Numbered from the stretch's first letter, positions 9,385-18,754 are shown. The stretch is 64,000 nucleotides of DNA from Jejudonia soesokkakensis (GCF_042664795.1 NZ_JBHTBN010000006.1:1-64000); one strand, 5' to 3'. Notes: generated from the letters alone by a model not told the origin. Program-made: numbers and translations.

Positions 9385-10152
9385 TTACTTGCTATTCTTT
9401 TCAATTAATTCTTGCGCCAAACTTAAGTAATTATTAGCTCCTTTACTATCGGCATCGTAACTAATAATACTTTCGCCATAACTGGGCGCTTCACTTAAAC
9501 GAACATTTCGTTGAATGATTGTTTTAAATACCATGGTATCGAAGTGTTTTTTAACTTCTTCTACCACCTGATTTGAAAGGCGTAATCTTGAATCGTACAT
9601 GGTTAATAAGAGCCCTTCGATGTCCAGTTCTTTATTGTGTATTTTCTGAACACTTTTAATGGTATTTAGTAGTTTTCCTAACCCTTCTAACGCAAAATAT
9701 TCACATTGTATAGGAATCATTACCGAATGTGCTGCCGTAAGCGCATTCAATGTTAACAATCCTAAAGAAGGAGCACAGTCAATAAGAATGTAATCGTATA
9801 ATGGAATAACATCTTTTAATGCTTTTTTAAGCATATACTCTCGCGAATCCTTATCAACCAATTCAATTTCTATAGCGACCAGATCAATGTGAGAAGGGAT
9901 AAGATCGAGATTGGGAGAGTTGGTTTTTAAGATGGCATCTTTTGCTGAAGCACTATGTTCTAGCAACTGATACGTACCTATTTCAACAGCTTCAACATCA
10001 ATTCCTAAACCAGAGGTGGCATTGGCTTGCGGATCGGCATCTATCAATAACACTTTTTTTTCTAAAACACCTAAAGAAGCCGCTAGGTTAACCGACGTTG
10101 TTGTCTTTCCAACTCCGCCTTTCTGATTTGCAATTGCAATTATTTTGCCCAT
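9385..10152 (-). CDS. parA: Chromosome partitioning ATPase ParA/Soj
   Basis: This ATPase binds non-specific DNA as an ATP dimer and works with ParB to separate chromosome origins. The deviant Walker A motif KGGVGKTT lies at residues 11-18, with LIDADPQANAT at about 36-46 and the switch region LIDCAPSLGLLT further on. At 255 residues it is the usual size for the short, chromosomal Soj type, which lacks an N-terminal DNA-binding domain. It is the first gene of the parA-parB-DUF5683-dapB-lepB unit. Confidence 0.96.
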   Translation of the reverse strand: MGKIIAIANQKGGVGKTTTSVNLAASLGVLEKKVLLIDADPQANATSGLGIDVEAVEIGTYQLLEHSASAKDAILKTNSPNLDLIPSHIDLVAIEIELVDKDSREYMLKKALKDVIPLYDYILIDCAPSLGLLTLNALTAAHSVMIPIQCEYFALEGLGKLLNTIKSVQKIHNKELDIEGLLLTMYDSRLRLSNQVVEEVKKHFDTMVFKTIIQRNVRLSEAPSYGESIISYDADSKGANNYLSLAQELIEKNSK

Positions 10153-10280
10153 TAATTTGATAAAAGATTAAGCTATAAAATTACGACTAATTCCTTTCAT
10201 AGAAAATTGAATTTGTCAACATGTAGTAAACAATTCAAATACTGAAAAATAAAATTAATTCACTCAGTATCAATTTTATC

Positions 10281-11249
10281 CTATGAGTACTTAGTAAGAA
10301 GTTTAGTTTGTTTAGCAATCGCATCTTTGAATTCAGACTTCAACGTATTGACCAGATCTTCCGTAGGAAGTGTATTGTGGATGCTTGTGACTCCTTGACC
10401 AGCACTCCAGATCGTTTTCCAGGCTTTGGCTTCGGTATCCAGTTCTTTACCAAAATCAACTTTTTTTGTACTTTTTAGTTGTTCTTCGGTAACACCAGCT
10501 TTGTCCAGACTTTTCTGTAAAAAATTTGCGGCAACACCGCTTATCGCTGCGGTATAAGTAACATCCTTCGTTTCACTGTTAATGATCATATCTTGATATT
10601 CTTCAGGAGCCCTACTTTCAGCTGTATTTATAAATCGAGTCCCCATATAGGCAAGATCTGCTCCCATTTGCATGGCGCTGGCCACATCCTGCCCCGTACT
10701 CAAAGTGCCAGAAAGTAGAATGAATCCATTAAAAATTGATTTAATTTCATTGATAAATGGTACTGGGTTTAAAGTTCCAGCATGCCCTCCCGCTCCGGCA
10801 CAGACAAGGATCAATCCGTCTACTCCAGCTTTAATGGCTTTCTCTGCATGGCGTCTTTTAATAACATCGTGAAAGATTAAACCGCCATAGCTATGTACGG
10901 CATCTACTACCATAGATATTGCACCCAGCGATGTAATGATCAATGGTACCTTATGTTTAACACACACCCTCAAATCTGCTTCCACACGTGGGTTGCTCAT
11001 GTGAACAATTAAGTTTACGCCAAACGGAGCTGCTTTTTTACCGGTTTCCTTTTCCCAAGCTTCCAGTTCAGATTTGATCTGAACTACCCACTCTTCAAAA
11101 CCTTCGGTGGTGCGCTGATTTAAGGCAGGGAACGTTCCAACAATACCACTTTTACAAGCAGCGATGACAAGTTCAGGCCCCGAAATTAGAAACATAGGAG
11201 CGGCTACGACCGGTAATGTTAAGTTCTCTGTAAACTGATCTTTATTCAT
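10281..11249 (-). CDS. NAD(P)H-dependent flavin oxidoreductase, nitronate monooxygenase family
   Basis: This is a FMN-dependent TIM-barrel enzyme of the 2-nitropropane dioxygenase/nitronate monooxygenase group, which oxidises alkyl nitronates or acts on related substrates; the true substrate here cannot be read from sequence. Supporting segments are VVAAPMFLISGPELVIAA at the N-terminus, the glycine-rich phosphate-binding run VCAGAGGHAGTLNP at about residue 152, LLSGTLSTGQDV, and MGADLAYMGTRFINTAES. Length is 322 residues. It sits 79 bases beyond the end of the GNAT gene on the same strand, so it may be read from its own promoter or from readthrough. Confidence 0.85.
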   Translation of the reverse strand: MNKDQFTENLTLPVVAAPMFLISGPELVIAACKSGIVGTFPALNQRTTEGFEEWVVQIKSELEAWEKETGKKAAPFGVNLIVHMSNPRVEADLRVCVKHKVPLIITSLGAISMVVDAVHSYGGLIFHDVIKRRHAEKAIKAGVDGLILVCAGAGGHAGTLNPVPFINEIKSIFNGFILLSGTLSTGQDVASAMQMGADLAYMGTRFINTAESRAPEEYQDMIINSETKDVTYTAAISGVAANFLQKSLDKAGVTEEQLKSTKKVDFGKELDTEAKAWKTIWSAGQGVTSIHNTLPTEDLVNTLKSEFKDAIAKQTKLLTKYS

Positions 11250-11328
11250 GGGATAGGTGTTTGTAGATTTACTATTCTGATGTAAAAATACTAAAAGAGT
11301 TTGGAAGTACTATGCTTGCATAATAAAA

Positions 11329-11865
11329 TTATAGATTTTCTATTTTATACGCAAAACAGTATGGAAATCGTGGGTCGTCTTTTATTTTAGGATGTATAAA
11401 ATTACCCTGAAAAGTCATCCCGAGTTTTTTCATTACTTGTTCTGAAGCTATATTTCCTTTGGCAGCAAATGCATAGAGTTCTTTGAGTTTTAATTCTGAA
11501 AAAGCGTAGTCAATACAAGCTTTTGCAGCTTCGGTTGCAATTCCTTTTCCCCAAGCGCTTTGTTTAAGACGCCAGCCCAGATCTACACAGGGTGTAAATT
11601 CACTCTCCCAGGTTTGTTTCATCAATCCTGTAAAACCCAAAAATTCTTGATTTTCTAGGGCTTCAATAGCAAAATAAGTAAAACGATACTCTTCAAAATG
11701 ATTTTGTAGACGTGAAACAAGTTGTTTTGTTTCTGTTTCTGAAAGCACAGACGGAAAATACTTCATCACCTTAGGATCTGCACACATTTCAGCAAAGGGT
11801 TCGATGTCATTTTCCTTCCAGTTTCGAAGTCCGAAACGCTTGGTGGTAATGATATAGTCACCCAT
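11329..11865 (-). CDS. GNAT-family N-acetyltransferase (RimJ/RimL-like)
   Basis: A 178-residue acetyl-CoA-dependent transferase of the GNAT family. The RimJ/RimL style is shown by the opening ITTKRFGLRNWKENDIEPF, the DPKVMKYFPS segment, the central DLGWRLKQSAWGKGIATEAA acetyl-CoA binding loop, and the late FAAKGNIASEQVMKKLGM motif. Such enzymes acetylate ribosomal proteins, amino acids or antibiotics; the substrate is unknown. It follows mutB by 15 bases and is probably the last gene of the udk-to-GNAT operon, without an obvious functional link to methylmalonyl-CoA metabolism. Confidence 0.88.
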   Translation of the reverse strand: MGDYIITTKRFGLRNWKENDIEPFAEMCADPKVMKYFPSVLSETETKQLVSRLQNHFEEYRFTYFAIEALENQEFLGFTGLMKQTWESEFTPCVDLGWRLKQSAWGKGIATEAAKACIDYAFSELKLKELYAFAAKGNIASEQVMKKLGMTFQGNFIHPKIKDDPRFPYCFAYKIENL

Positions 11866-11880
11866 CTTTCCGAAGAAATT

Positions 11881-14016
11881 TTAATTTACCGAATCTATCA
11901 GAACTTCCAAAATCTGAATCGCTGCGTCGCTAATTTTAGTTCCAGGACCAAAAACAGCAACCGCTCCAGCATCAAATAAAAACTGATAATCCTGAGCGGG
12001 GATCACGCCTCCAACGATGACCATAATATCCTCACGGCCCATGGCTTTCATTTCTTCGATCACTTGCGGAACCAAGGTTTTATGACCCGCCGCCAGACTT
12101 GAGATGCCTAAAATATGGACATCATTCTCTACGGCCTGTTTTGCAGCCTCTTTGGGTGTTTGAAACAACGGCCCTATATCGACATCAAATCCAACATCTG
12201 CATAGCCGGTAGCGACCACTTTAGCACCTCTATCATGACCATCTTGTCCCATTTTTGCGATCATAATACGAGGACGTCGTCCTTCCAATGTAGCAAATTG
12301 GTCTGCCAGTTGCCGTGCTTTTTCAAAGCTCGGATCTTTTTTTATCTCTTTACTATACACGCCGCTAAAGGATTTGATTTGTGCTTTATGTCTTCCAAAG
12401 GCAACTTCGAGTGCGTCACTAATTTCTCCAAGTGTTGCGCGTTCGCGAGCTGCTTCCACAGCTAAAGATAATAAGTTTCCATCGCCTGTCTTAGCGCAAG
12501 TTGTTAATTTCTCTAAACAATTTTTTACTTTATCCGAGTCTCTTTCAGCTTTAATACGTTCTAACCGTTCGATTTGGGACAAACGTACCTTCTGATTATC
12601 TACATCCAGAATTTGCAACGGATCCTCTTTTTCCAATCGGTATTCGTTTACACCCACAATAATGTCCTGCTTGCTATCAATACGCGCCTGCTTTCTTGCT
12701 GCAGCTTCTTCAATGCGGAGTTTTGGGATGCCCGATTCAATTGCTTTGGTCATACCGCCCAGTTCTTCTACTTCTTCAATTAGTTTCCAGGCTTTTTTGG
12801 CTATGTCATGCGTTAATTTTTCTACATAATAGCTTCCTGCCCATGGATCAACGGTTCGGGTGATCTGAGTTTCAGTTTGAAGGTAAATCTGCGTGTTTCT
12901 CGCTATTCTTGCTGAAAAATCGGTAGGTAGCGCAATGGCTTCATCCAACGCATTGGTATGTAGGGATTGGGTGCCGCCAAAGGCTGCTGCCGATGCTTCA
13001 ATACAGGTTCTTGCTACGTTGTTAAAAGGATCCTGTTCTGTTAAACTCCAACCGCTGGTCTGGCAGTGAGTTCTTAGTGAAAGTGATTTCTGATTTTTTG
13101 GATTAAACTGCTTGACAATTTTTGCCCAAAGCATTCTGGCAGCTCTTAATTTTGCAATTTCCATAAAATGGTTCATGCCAATCGCCCAAAAAAATGAGAG
13201 ACGAGGGGCAAAGGTGTCAATATCCATTCCGGCTTCAATTCCGGTGCGAATGTATTCCAATCCGTCTGCCAAAGTATATGCCAACTCAATATCACAAGTA
13301 GCGCCGGCTTCCTGCATGTGATAGCCGGAGATCGAAATACTATTAAATTTGGGCATTTTTTCCGAAGTAAACTCAAAAATATCACTAATGATCTTCATCG
13401 AAGGTGTAGGAGGGTAGATATAAGTATTTCGCACCATAAACTCCTTTAAAATGTCATTCTGAATCGTTCCTGCCAAAGCTTCTGGCGAGACTCCCTGCTC
13501 TTCTGCAGCAACGATATAAAAAGCCATAATAGGTAACACAGCACCATTCATGGTCATAGAAACACTCATCTTGTCTAACGGAATTTGATCAAACAAAATT
13601 TTCATGTCCTCCACACTGTCAATCGCAACTCCGGCCTTCCCAACATCGCCTACCACGCGTTCATGGTCACTGTCGTAACCTCTATGCGTTGCAAGGTCGA
13701 AAGCGACCGAGAGTCCTTTTTGACCTGCAGCGAGATTTCGTCTGTAAAAAGCGTTACTGTCTTCGGCAGTAGAAAAACCTGCGTACTGGCGGATGGTCCA
13801 GGGTCTTCGGACATACATTGTAGAATAGGGTCCCCGAAGGTTAGGGGAAATTCCGGCGACAAAATCGAGATGCTTCAAGGAAGAGATATCTTCAATCGCA
13901 TATTGAGACTTTACTTTAATATCTTCTGCAGTTACTTCTTCAGCTACTTTAGTTGGTCGTCTATCACTCGTAGCGCTATTATTTAAAGTGATATGTTGTA
14001 TATCCTTTCTAGCCAT
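11881..14016 (-). CDS. mutB: Methylmalonyl-CoA mutase, large (catalytic) subunit
   Basis: This adenosylcobalamin enzyme interconverts succinyl-CoA and (R)-methylmalonyl-CoA, linking propionate or odd-chain metabolism to the citric-acid cycle. The N-terminal TIM-barrel substrate domain spans roughly residues 45-560, with RRPWTIRQYAGF, GLSVAFDLATHRGYDSDH and TCQTSGWSLTEQDP-type segments. The C-terminal cobalamin domain carries GQDGHDRGAK near residue 590 (DxHxxG, the base-off histidine) and later GGVIPAQDYQFL. Length is 711 residues, normal for the subunit. The start codon overlaps the stop of the upstream lipoprotein gene by one base. MeaB, its protecting GTPase, is encoded at 24987. Confidence 0.97.
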   Translation of the reverse strand: MARKDIQHITLNNSATSDRRPTKVAEEVTAEDIKVKSQYAIEDISSLKHLDFVAGISPNLRGPYSTMYVRRPWTIRQYAGFSTAEDSNAFYRRNLAAGQKGLSVAFDLATHRGYDSDHERVVGDVGKAGVAIDSVEDMKILFDQIPLDKMSVSMTMNGAVLPIMAFYIVAAEEQGVSPEALAGTIQNDILKEFMVRNTYIYPPTPSMKIISDIFEFTSEKMPKFNSISISGYHMQEAGATCDIELAYTLADGLEYIRTGIEAGMDIDTFAPRLSFFWAIGMNHFMEIAKLRAARMLWAKIVKQFNPKNQKSLSLRTHCQTSGWSLTEQDPFNNVARTCIEASAAAFGGTQSLHTNALDEAIALPTDFSARIARNTQIYLQTETQITRTVDPWAGSYYVEKLTHDIAKKAWKLIEEVEELGGMTKAIESGIPKLRIEEAAARKQARIDSKQDIIVGVNEYRLEKEDPLQILDVDNQKVRLSQIERLERIKAERDSDKVKNCLEKLTTCAKTGDGNLLSLAVEAARERATLGEISDALEVAFGRHKAQIKSFSGVYSKEIKKDPSFEKARQLADQFATLEGRRPRIMIAKMGQDGHDRGAKVVATGYADVGFDVDIGPLFQTPKEAAKQAVENDVHILGISSLAAGHKTLVPQVIEEMKAMGREDIMVIVGGVIPAQDYQFLFDAGAVAVFGPGTKISDAAIQILEVLIDSVN

Positions 14017-14666
14017 TAAAAAATTGTTTTTAATATATACGAATCGTAATCGTTTAATTGGGCTTCTGTGAATTCCAGTAAAATTGTTTTTTTATTGGAA
14101 GACATGGTATAGTTTGTTTGATACCAAGTATTCTTAGTTTTCTTTTCAGAAAATTTATAGACTGTTTTAAACACTTGCTGATTGACAGTTCCATTAAACT
14201 TCGCTGACACTTTTTCAATCTCCAATTTGTTTCTGTCGGGTAGATTTTGGTTATCGTATGATATGCTGTTTAACAATTCTTGCGCATCTTCTCTGGTAAA
14301 GGCAATATGTGGTGTTGCTTTAATAGAAACACTTGCTTTTTTATCTTGATCATAAAAAAGGTATAGTTTTCCGTCCATTTCGGTTAATTGATTGAGACGA
14401 TAACTTTCCATTTTATATTCCTGTTTTGTCAATAACGAATCGATTAAAGACTGGTATTTTACGTACGAATACAGCTCGTAACGAGAAGGTAAATAGATTT
14501 TAACTCCGTTATACTCCAAAAAATGTGTGGTGGTTGCTGAAGGTTCCGAAGAAGTTTCAATAGCATCTGTCTTGTTTATGTCTTGGGTTTCATTAGCTAT
14601 CTCTTTACAGGCAACTATTGAAATGATAAAAAGAGCTAGGATACTGTATGTTGTGAATTTATTCAT
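14016..14666 (-). CDS. Lipoprotein of unknown function between mutA and mutB
   Basis: I do not recognise this 216-residue protein. It begins with a lipoprotein signal peptide (ALFIISIVAC, cysteine at residue 20), followed by an acidic linker rich in threonine and serine. The mature part is mixed, with segments such as VKIYLPSRYELYSYVKY and FTREDAQELLNSI. Its position is odd: it overlaps mutA by 8 bases at its start and mutB by 1 base at its end, so it is translated inside the mutase operon although it should be anchored in the envelope and not meet the cytoplasmic mutase. Confidence 0.85.
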   Translation of the reverse strand: MNKFTTYSILALFIISIVACKEIANETQDINKTDAIETSSEPSATTTHFLEYNGVKIYLPSRYELYSYVKYQSLIDSLLTKQEYKMESYRLNQLTEMDGKLYLFYDQDKKASVSIKATPHIAFTREDAQELLNSISYDNQNLPDRNKLEIEKVSAKFNGTVNQQVFKTVYKFSEKKTKNTWYQTNYTMSSNKKTILLEFTEAQLNDYDSYILKTIF

Positions 14667-16023
14667 TTTCTATTCGTTCTTTTTCAATTTTTTCTGAAAG
14701 TCTTACAGGCACAATAGGCGCTAGCAATGTTTTATGATTTTTAATTTTTACAAATGGATATAATTCAAGCTCATGCTTCATTACATCATTTTTGTTTATA
14801 TGGTAATTGGTACCCACCAGTTTTAGCTTTCCTTCATCAAAAAGTGCTTGTTCTTTGGCAGCACTTTCTTTTATCTTTTTCTGAATGATCCCTTCTTTTA
14901 ATTGATGTAAAAAACCTCCTCCGGCCTCTATGTTTTTAAAAAGAGCGAGTGCTTTTTCTGTAAGTTCTTGGGTCAAGCTTTCGATATAGTAGCTTCCGTC
15001 TGCCGGATTGCTTACCATGTCAAAATAACTTTCGGCTTTAAGAATAAGTAATTGGTTGCGGGAAATTCGCTCACCAAATTCATTACTTTTATGATACAAC
15101 CCGTCGTAGGCAAGATTCGCGATGGTATCTGCCCCACCTAGAACGGCACTCATACATTCGGTAGTCGTGCGAAGCATATTGACATTGTAATCGTACAAAG
15201 TTTTATTGCGAAGGGAAGGAGTAGCAACAATATGGCAATCTGTTGGCATACCATATTCGCTAGCCAGCGCTGCATAAAGGATTCTGAGGGCTCTTATCTT
15301 TGCAATTTCAAAAAAGTAATTCCCGCCTACAGAAATCTTGAAAGTAATTTTTAGTTCTTTATTTTCTGAAAAATGATTTAAATATTCATTGACATGTGCG
15401 AGGGCATACGCTAATTGTTGCATACAATTCGCACCTGCATTCTGATAGGTTGAGGTGTTAATTTGTAGAATGTTTTCTGAAGGCGATTGCTTCAGAATAG
15501 TCTCCAAAATAGAATGATCTTCTTTTAAGTTATGAAACCAGTTCCCTGTCGTTCCCAAAGTACCAATGAGATCGATATTGTAGAAGACAGTAGCGTTCTT
15601 TTCTGAAAGAAATTGGTTCAATTGAAGGGAAAAAGCTTCAGCTAAAAAACTGAAATCAAAATAGACAGGAACTTTCGAAAAAGGAAAATTCTGAAACACT
15701 TTTTTGACATCAAATTCACTTTCCGAAGAAAAATAAATAGCTTCGGCACCTCTTTCAATGGCATCCAGTGCCAGCGAATTGGCTATGGTCTCATCATCTA
15801 TAAAGATATGTTGCCCAATCTTCCAGTCTGTTGGCTGCCCGGGAATGGGTTTAAACGCTTCATTAAAATCATCACGATGATAAAAAGGCTTCACATGAAT
15901 CCCCTCCAGCGATTGCCAAATCAACGTATCATTATAATCTGCCCCTTTTAAATCTACCTGTATTTTTTGTTTCCATTGTTTGGCAGAAACGGGTTCAAAT
16001 TCATTAAATAACTGACTGCTCAT
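14659..16023 (-). CDS. mutA: Methylmalonyl-CoA mutase, small subunit
   Basis: The small subunit partners the MutB catalytic chain and is thought to be structural. The 454 residues resemble the mutase barrel (KQKIQVDLKGADYNDTLIWQ at the start, GGNYFFEIAKIRALRILYAA in the middle, NPADGSYYIESLTQEL later). There is no DxHxxG motif and no C-terminal cobalamin domain, so this is the shortened form without B12 binding, about 180 residues less than the classical propionibacterial MutA. It overlaps the upstream divIC-like gene by 4 bases and the downstream lipoprotein gene by 8. Confidence 0.92.
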   Translation of the reverse strand: MSSQLFNEFEPVSAKQWKQKIQVDLKGADYNDTLIWQSLEGIHVKPFYHRDDFNEAFKPIPGQPTDWKIGQHIFIDDETIANSLALDAIERGAEAIYFSSESEFDVKKVFQNFPFSKVPVYFDFSFLAEAFSLQLNQFLSEKNATVFYNIDLIGTLGTTGNWFHNLKEDHSILETILKQSPSENILQINTSTYQNAGANCMQQLAYALAHVNEYLNHFSENKELKITFKISVGGNYFFEIAKIRALRILYAALASEYGMPTDCHIVATPSLRNKTLYDYNVNMLRTTTECMSAVLGGADTIANLAYDGLYHKSNEFGERISRNQLLILKAESYFDMVSNPADGSYYIESLTQELTEKALALFKNIEAGGGFLHQLKEGIIQKKIKESAAKEQALFDEGKLKLVGTNYHINKNDVMKHELELYPFVKIKNHKTLLAPIVPVRLSEKIEKERIENE

Positions 16024-16349
16024 TTTTTATTTAGTTTAAGGCTGTCTTCATTTTCTATAATGTAGATATCCTCATTTTCTTTTTTTAAAAAATATTTTTC
16101 ACGTGCAAATTTCTCCATCTCTGTACTGTCTTTCATCTTTTCGAGAAATTTTTTGTCTTTTTCAATCTCACCTTTATAGAATTCTTTGTTTTGCTCCAGG
16201 GCATTGATATCCTCATTTAATTCTTTGTGAATCAAAAAAGAATTAGTATCGAAAAAAAGCATCCAAACTAAAAAACAGATAAGGATAATGACGTAGGTGT
16301 TTGCTACCCATTTAACCCATTTTTTATTTTTTAATTCTTTGAGCTTCAC
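16020..16349 (-). CDS. Septum formation initiator family protein (FtsB/DivIC-like)
   Basis: A 109-residue single-span membrane protein of the FtsB/DivIC family, which joins FtsL and FtsQ in the divisome. The layout is a short basic cytoplasmic start (KLKELKNKKWVKWV), one membrane helix (YVIILICFLVWMLFF), a periplasmic coiled coil rich in E and K (about residues 40-80), and the family tail EKFAREKYFLKKENEDIYII. It overlaps udk by one base and mutA by 4, so it is part of one tightly coupled operon. Confidence 0.9.
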   Translation of the reverse strand: MKLKELKNKKWVKWVANTYVIILICFLVWMLFFDTNSFLIHKELNEDINALEQNKEFYKGEIEKDKKFLEKMKDSTEMEKFAREKYFLKKENEDIYIIENEDSLKLNKK

Positions 16350-16966
16350 TAGTCTGTATGTTCTAATTTTTGGTGAATAATGGTGCGTATTACATCCACT
16401 GCAACAGTATTATAACGGTTGGTTGGGATTATTATGTCTGCAAATTCTTTGGTTGGTTCAATAAATTGCTGGTGCATCGGTTTTAGCGTCGTCTGATAAC
16501 GGGTTAATACCTCTTCAAGATCTCTTCCTCGTTCGGCAATATCGCGTTTTAATCTGCGAATCAAACGTTCGTCACTATCGGCATGTACATAAATCTTAAT
16601 ATCGAACAACTCCCGAATTTCCGGATGTGTTAAAATAAGAATTCCTTCTATAATTACTACTTTTCTAGGATGCGTAGTAATGGTTTCTTTGGTTCGATTA
16701 TGTGCTACAAATGAATAGACAGGTTGCTCAAAAGATACTCCTCTTCTAAGCTCGTTTATATGAGCTACTAATAGGTCAAAATCTATAGAGTTAGGGTGGT
16801 CAAAATTTATTTTTACACGTTCATCGTAAGTTAGATGACTGGTATCCTTGTAATACGAATCCTGTGAAATAATACAAACTTCATCAGGAGGTAATTCTGA
16901 AACGATTTGATCTACAACAGTTGTTTTTCCACTTCCGGTACCACCGGCAATACCAATAATGAGCAT
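16349..16966 (-). CDS. udk: Uridine kinase
   Basis: Udk phosphorylates uridine and cytidine to UMP and CMP with ATP or GTP in pyrimidine salvage. The P-loop GIAGGTGSGKTTV is at residues 5-17, SQDSYYKD and the FDHPNSIDFDLL motif follow, and the lid/arginine region RLIRRLKRDIAERGRDLE is present near residue 132. The 205 residues fit the bacterial family. It is the first gene of an operon of six overlapping or near-adjacent genes and has a good -7 element at 16984-16991. Confidence 0.96.
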   Translation of the reverse strand: MLIIGIAGGTGSGKTTVVDQIVSELPPDEVCIISQDSYYKDTSHLTYDERVKINFDHPNSIDFDLLVAHINELRRGVSFEQPVYSFVAHNRTKETITTHPRKVVIIEGILILTHPEIRELFDIKIYVHADSDERLIRRLKRDIAERGRDLEEVLTRYQTTLKPMHQQFIEPTKEFADIIIPTNRYNTVAVDVIRTIIHQKLEHTD

Positions 16967-16983
16967 AGAATTATTGTTTTGAG

Positions 16984-16991
16984 CAAAGGTA
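16984..16991 (-). promoter_or_regulatory. Candidate -7 promoter element for udk operon
   Basis: The minus strand reads TACCTTTG, an exact TAnnTTTG match, 18 bases upstream of the udk ATG. The -33 position (about 17011) is only a weak match. Confidence 0.5.
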
Positions 16992-17057
16992 GGAAATTGT
17001 TAAGAAGGGAAATAGTTGAAATGATAATTACTTAAAGGTAGGTTTTGATCCCTTGAT

Positions 17058-17516
17058 TTATTCCTTTTCTATAGCAGTCACCTCTTCTAGCGTGGTTATT
17101 TTATCACTTTTATTGCCCCAGCTATTTGTAATATAGTTCATTACATCTACGACTTCCTGATCGCTTAATCCCATGGGAGTCATGACGCCATTATAAATTT
17201 TGCCATTCACAGTAATTTCGCCTTGTTGTCCGTATTTAATTCCACGAATACTAGCTTCTCTGTGTTCAAATAAATAATCTGAATTTGCTAATGGAGGAAA
17301 GCTTCTACCAACGCCTTTTCCGTTGGGTCTGTGGCACTGGTTGCAGAAATCTTTGTATACAATGGCACCGCGTTCGATGCTTTTTTCTAGTTCAGATTGA
17401 GGTTTTCTTATTTCGGTAGTAGTTTGACCGATTTTAATCTGTTCTTTTTCTTTTTTGTTTTCCGAACAACTACAAATTGCTACGGAAAGTATAATCAATA
17501 GGATGCTCTTTCTCAT
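17058..17516 (-). CDS. Cytochrome c lipoprotein
   Basis: A 152-residue class I cytochrome c, exported and lipid-anchored. A lipoprotein signal peptide ends at SVAICSC. The heme-attachment motif CNQCH is at residues 58-62, and the likely sixth ligand methionine lies in the GVMTPMGLSDQEV region. The family phrase PNGKGVGRSFPPLANSDYL is typical of cytochromes paired with periplasmic dehydrogenases. It is 6 bases downstream of the sugar dehydrogenase gene, so it is the probable electron acceptor of that enzyme. Confidence 0.92.
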   Translation of the reverse strand: MRKSILLIILSVAICSCSENKKEKEQIKIGQTTTEIRKPQSELEKSIERGAIVYKDFCNQCHRPNGKGVGRSFPPLANSDYLFEHREASIRGIKYGQQGEITVNGKIYNGVMTPMGLSDQEVVDVMNYITNSWGNKSDKITTLEEVTAIEKE

Positions 17517-17522
17517 GTATGT

Positions 17523-18644
17523 TTATTTATTCGGAACAATTTTTACTATCCCTTTGCCTTCAATTCCAATATAGATATAGCCATCAGGACCTTGTTTCAC
17601 GTTGCGAACACGACCCACATCTTCGGCTATTTTTTCACGTCCCGTTACTTTATCCCCATCCAGCTTCAGTAGTTCTAAGTAATTAAATTTTAAAGATCCA
17701 ACGAGTAAACCACCTTTCCAATCTGGATACACATCTCCGGTTACGAAGGTCATTCCGCAGGGAGCTATAGAAGGAACCCAATAATAGATTGGCTGCTCCA
17801 TTCCTTCTTTTTTAGTGATCTCTGTGAACTTGGTGCCGCTGTAATTGACTCCGTATGAAATGACAGGCCAGCCGTAGTTTACGCCTGGTTTTACGATATT
17901 CACCTCATCCCCACCTTTAGGGCCGTGTTCATGAATCCAAATCTTACCTGTGGTAGGATGTTTGTCCATTCCTTGTGGGTTTCTGTTTCCGTAGGTATAA
18001 ATAGCTTTTTTCGCATTAGGCTCGTTTACAAACGGATTATCCTCTGGGATTCGACCATCATCATGTAAGCGATAGATTTTTCCGCCGTCACGGGTAATAT
18101 CCTGCGGATTCGTATCTCGGTCACCACGCTCGCCAATAGAGAAGAACAAATAACCTTCGTTATCAAATTCGATACGCGACCCAAAATGTTGCCCTCGAGT
18201 GGTGTTGGGAGTTGCTTTATAAAGATCTTCAATGGCTACAAGCGAATCACCTTCAAGTTTTGCTCTAGAAAGTTTTGTATTTCCGCCATCGCCCTCACCT
18301 TCGGTTGACGCATAGGTAAAATAGATCCATCCATTGGTTGCATAGTCTGGATGAATTTCAATATCTAATAAGCCTCCTTGACCACGGTTGTATACTTCGG
18401 GTACATTTTTGATAAGTGTTTTAGTTCCGTCTTTAAAATGAATGAGCTCACCGCTTTTTTCAGTAATTAATAAAGTGCCATCTGGAAGCCAGGTCATTCC
18501 CCAGGGGTTATTTAATCCGTCGACCACAGTTTCAATTGTATAGGTTCTTTTTTCTGAAACTAGGGCAACATCCTTTTCTTTTTGGGGAGGAGGACAAGCC
18601 GTTAAGACTAGAAGAAAACTTGATAAAATGAGTAGTTTGTGCAT
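17523..18644 (-). CDS. PQQ-dependent aldose sugar dehydrogenase-type lipoprotein
   Basis: A 373-residue six-bladed beta-propeller of the soluble glucose/sorbosone dehydrogenase (Asd, YliI-like) family, which oxidises sugars using pyrroloquinoline quinone. It has a lipoprotein signal peptide (LLVLTACPPP). Characteristic segments are VVDGLNNPWGMTWLPDGTLLITEK, GQGGLLDIEIHPDY, GQHFGSRIEFDNEGYLFFSIGERGD, and HEHGPKGGDEVN. No PQQ synthesis genes are in the window, so the cofactor may be taken from outside or made elsewhere. It is co-transcribed with the cytochrome c gene. Confidence 0.92.
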   Translation of the reverse strand: MHKLLILSSFLLVLTACPPPQKEKDVALVSEKRTYTIETVVDGLNNPWGMTWLPDGTLLITEKSGELIHFKDGTKTLIKNVPEVYNRGQGGLLDIEIHPDYATNGWIYFTYASTEGEGDGGNTKLSRAKLEGDSLVAIEDLYKATPNTTRGQHFGSRIEFDNEGYLFFSIGERGDRDTNPQDITRDGGKIYRLHDDGRIPEDNPFVNEPNAKKAIYTYGNRNPQGMDKHPTTGKIWIHEHGPKGGDEVNIVKPGVNYGWPVISYGVNYSGTKFTEITKKEGMEQPIYYWVPSIAPCGMTFVTGDVYPDWKGGLLVGSLKFNYLELLKLDGDKVTGREKIAEDVGRVRNVKQGPDGYIYIGIEGKGIVKIVPNK

Positions 18645-18707
18645 GGTTTGAAAATTTAGTTAAAAGTACGAAATGTTTCAGGGACTGAATGATAAAGTTT
18701 TTATAAA

Positions 18708-18754
18708 GTAGGGATGAGAGGGTATATAGAATCCTAATAAACCCTTATTGCAAA
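18708..18754. repeat. Intergenic repeat copy A (GGGATGA...AACCCTTATTGCAAA)
   Basis: This roughly 47-base element is repeated at 18867-18914 with a few substitutions and a 1-base indel. Both start with a (T/A)GGGATGA(G/C)AGGGT segment that resembles the 3' end of the nearby tRNA-Pro(GGG). The 380-base stretch 18645-19024 holds no gene, only these repeats and two hairpins. Confidence 0.6.

Noticed and set aside
16020..17057. Cobalamin riboswitch ahead of the methylmalonyl-CoA mutase operon
   Set aside because: The genes overlap and start at udk; the udk leader is too short and no B12-box-like conserved segments were seen.
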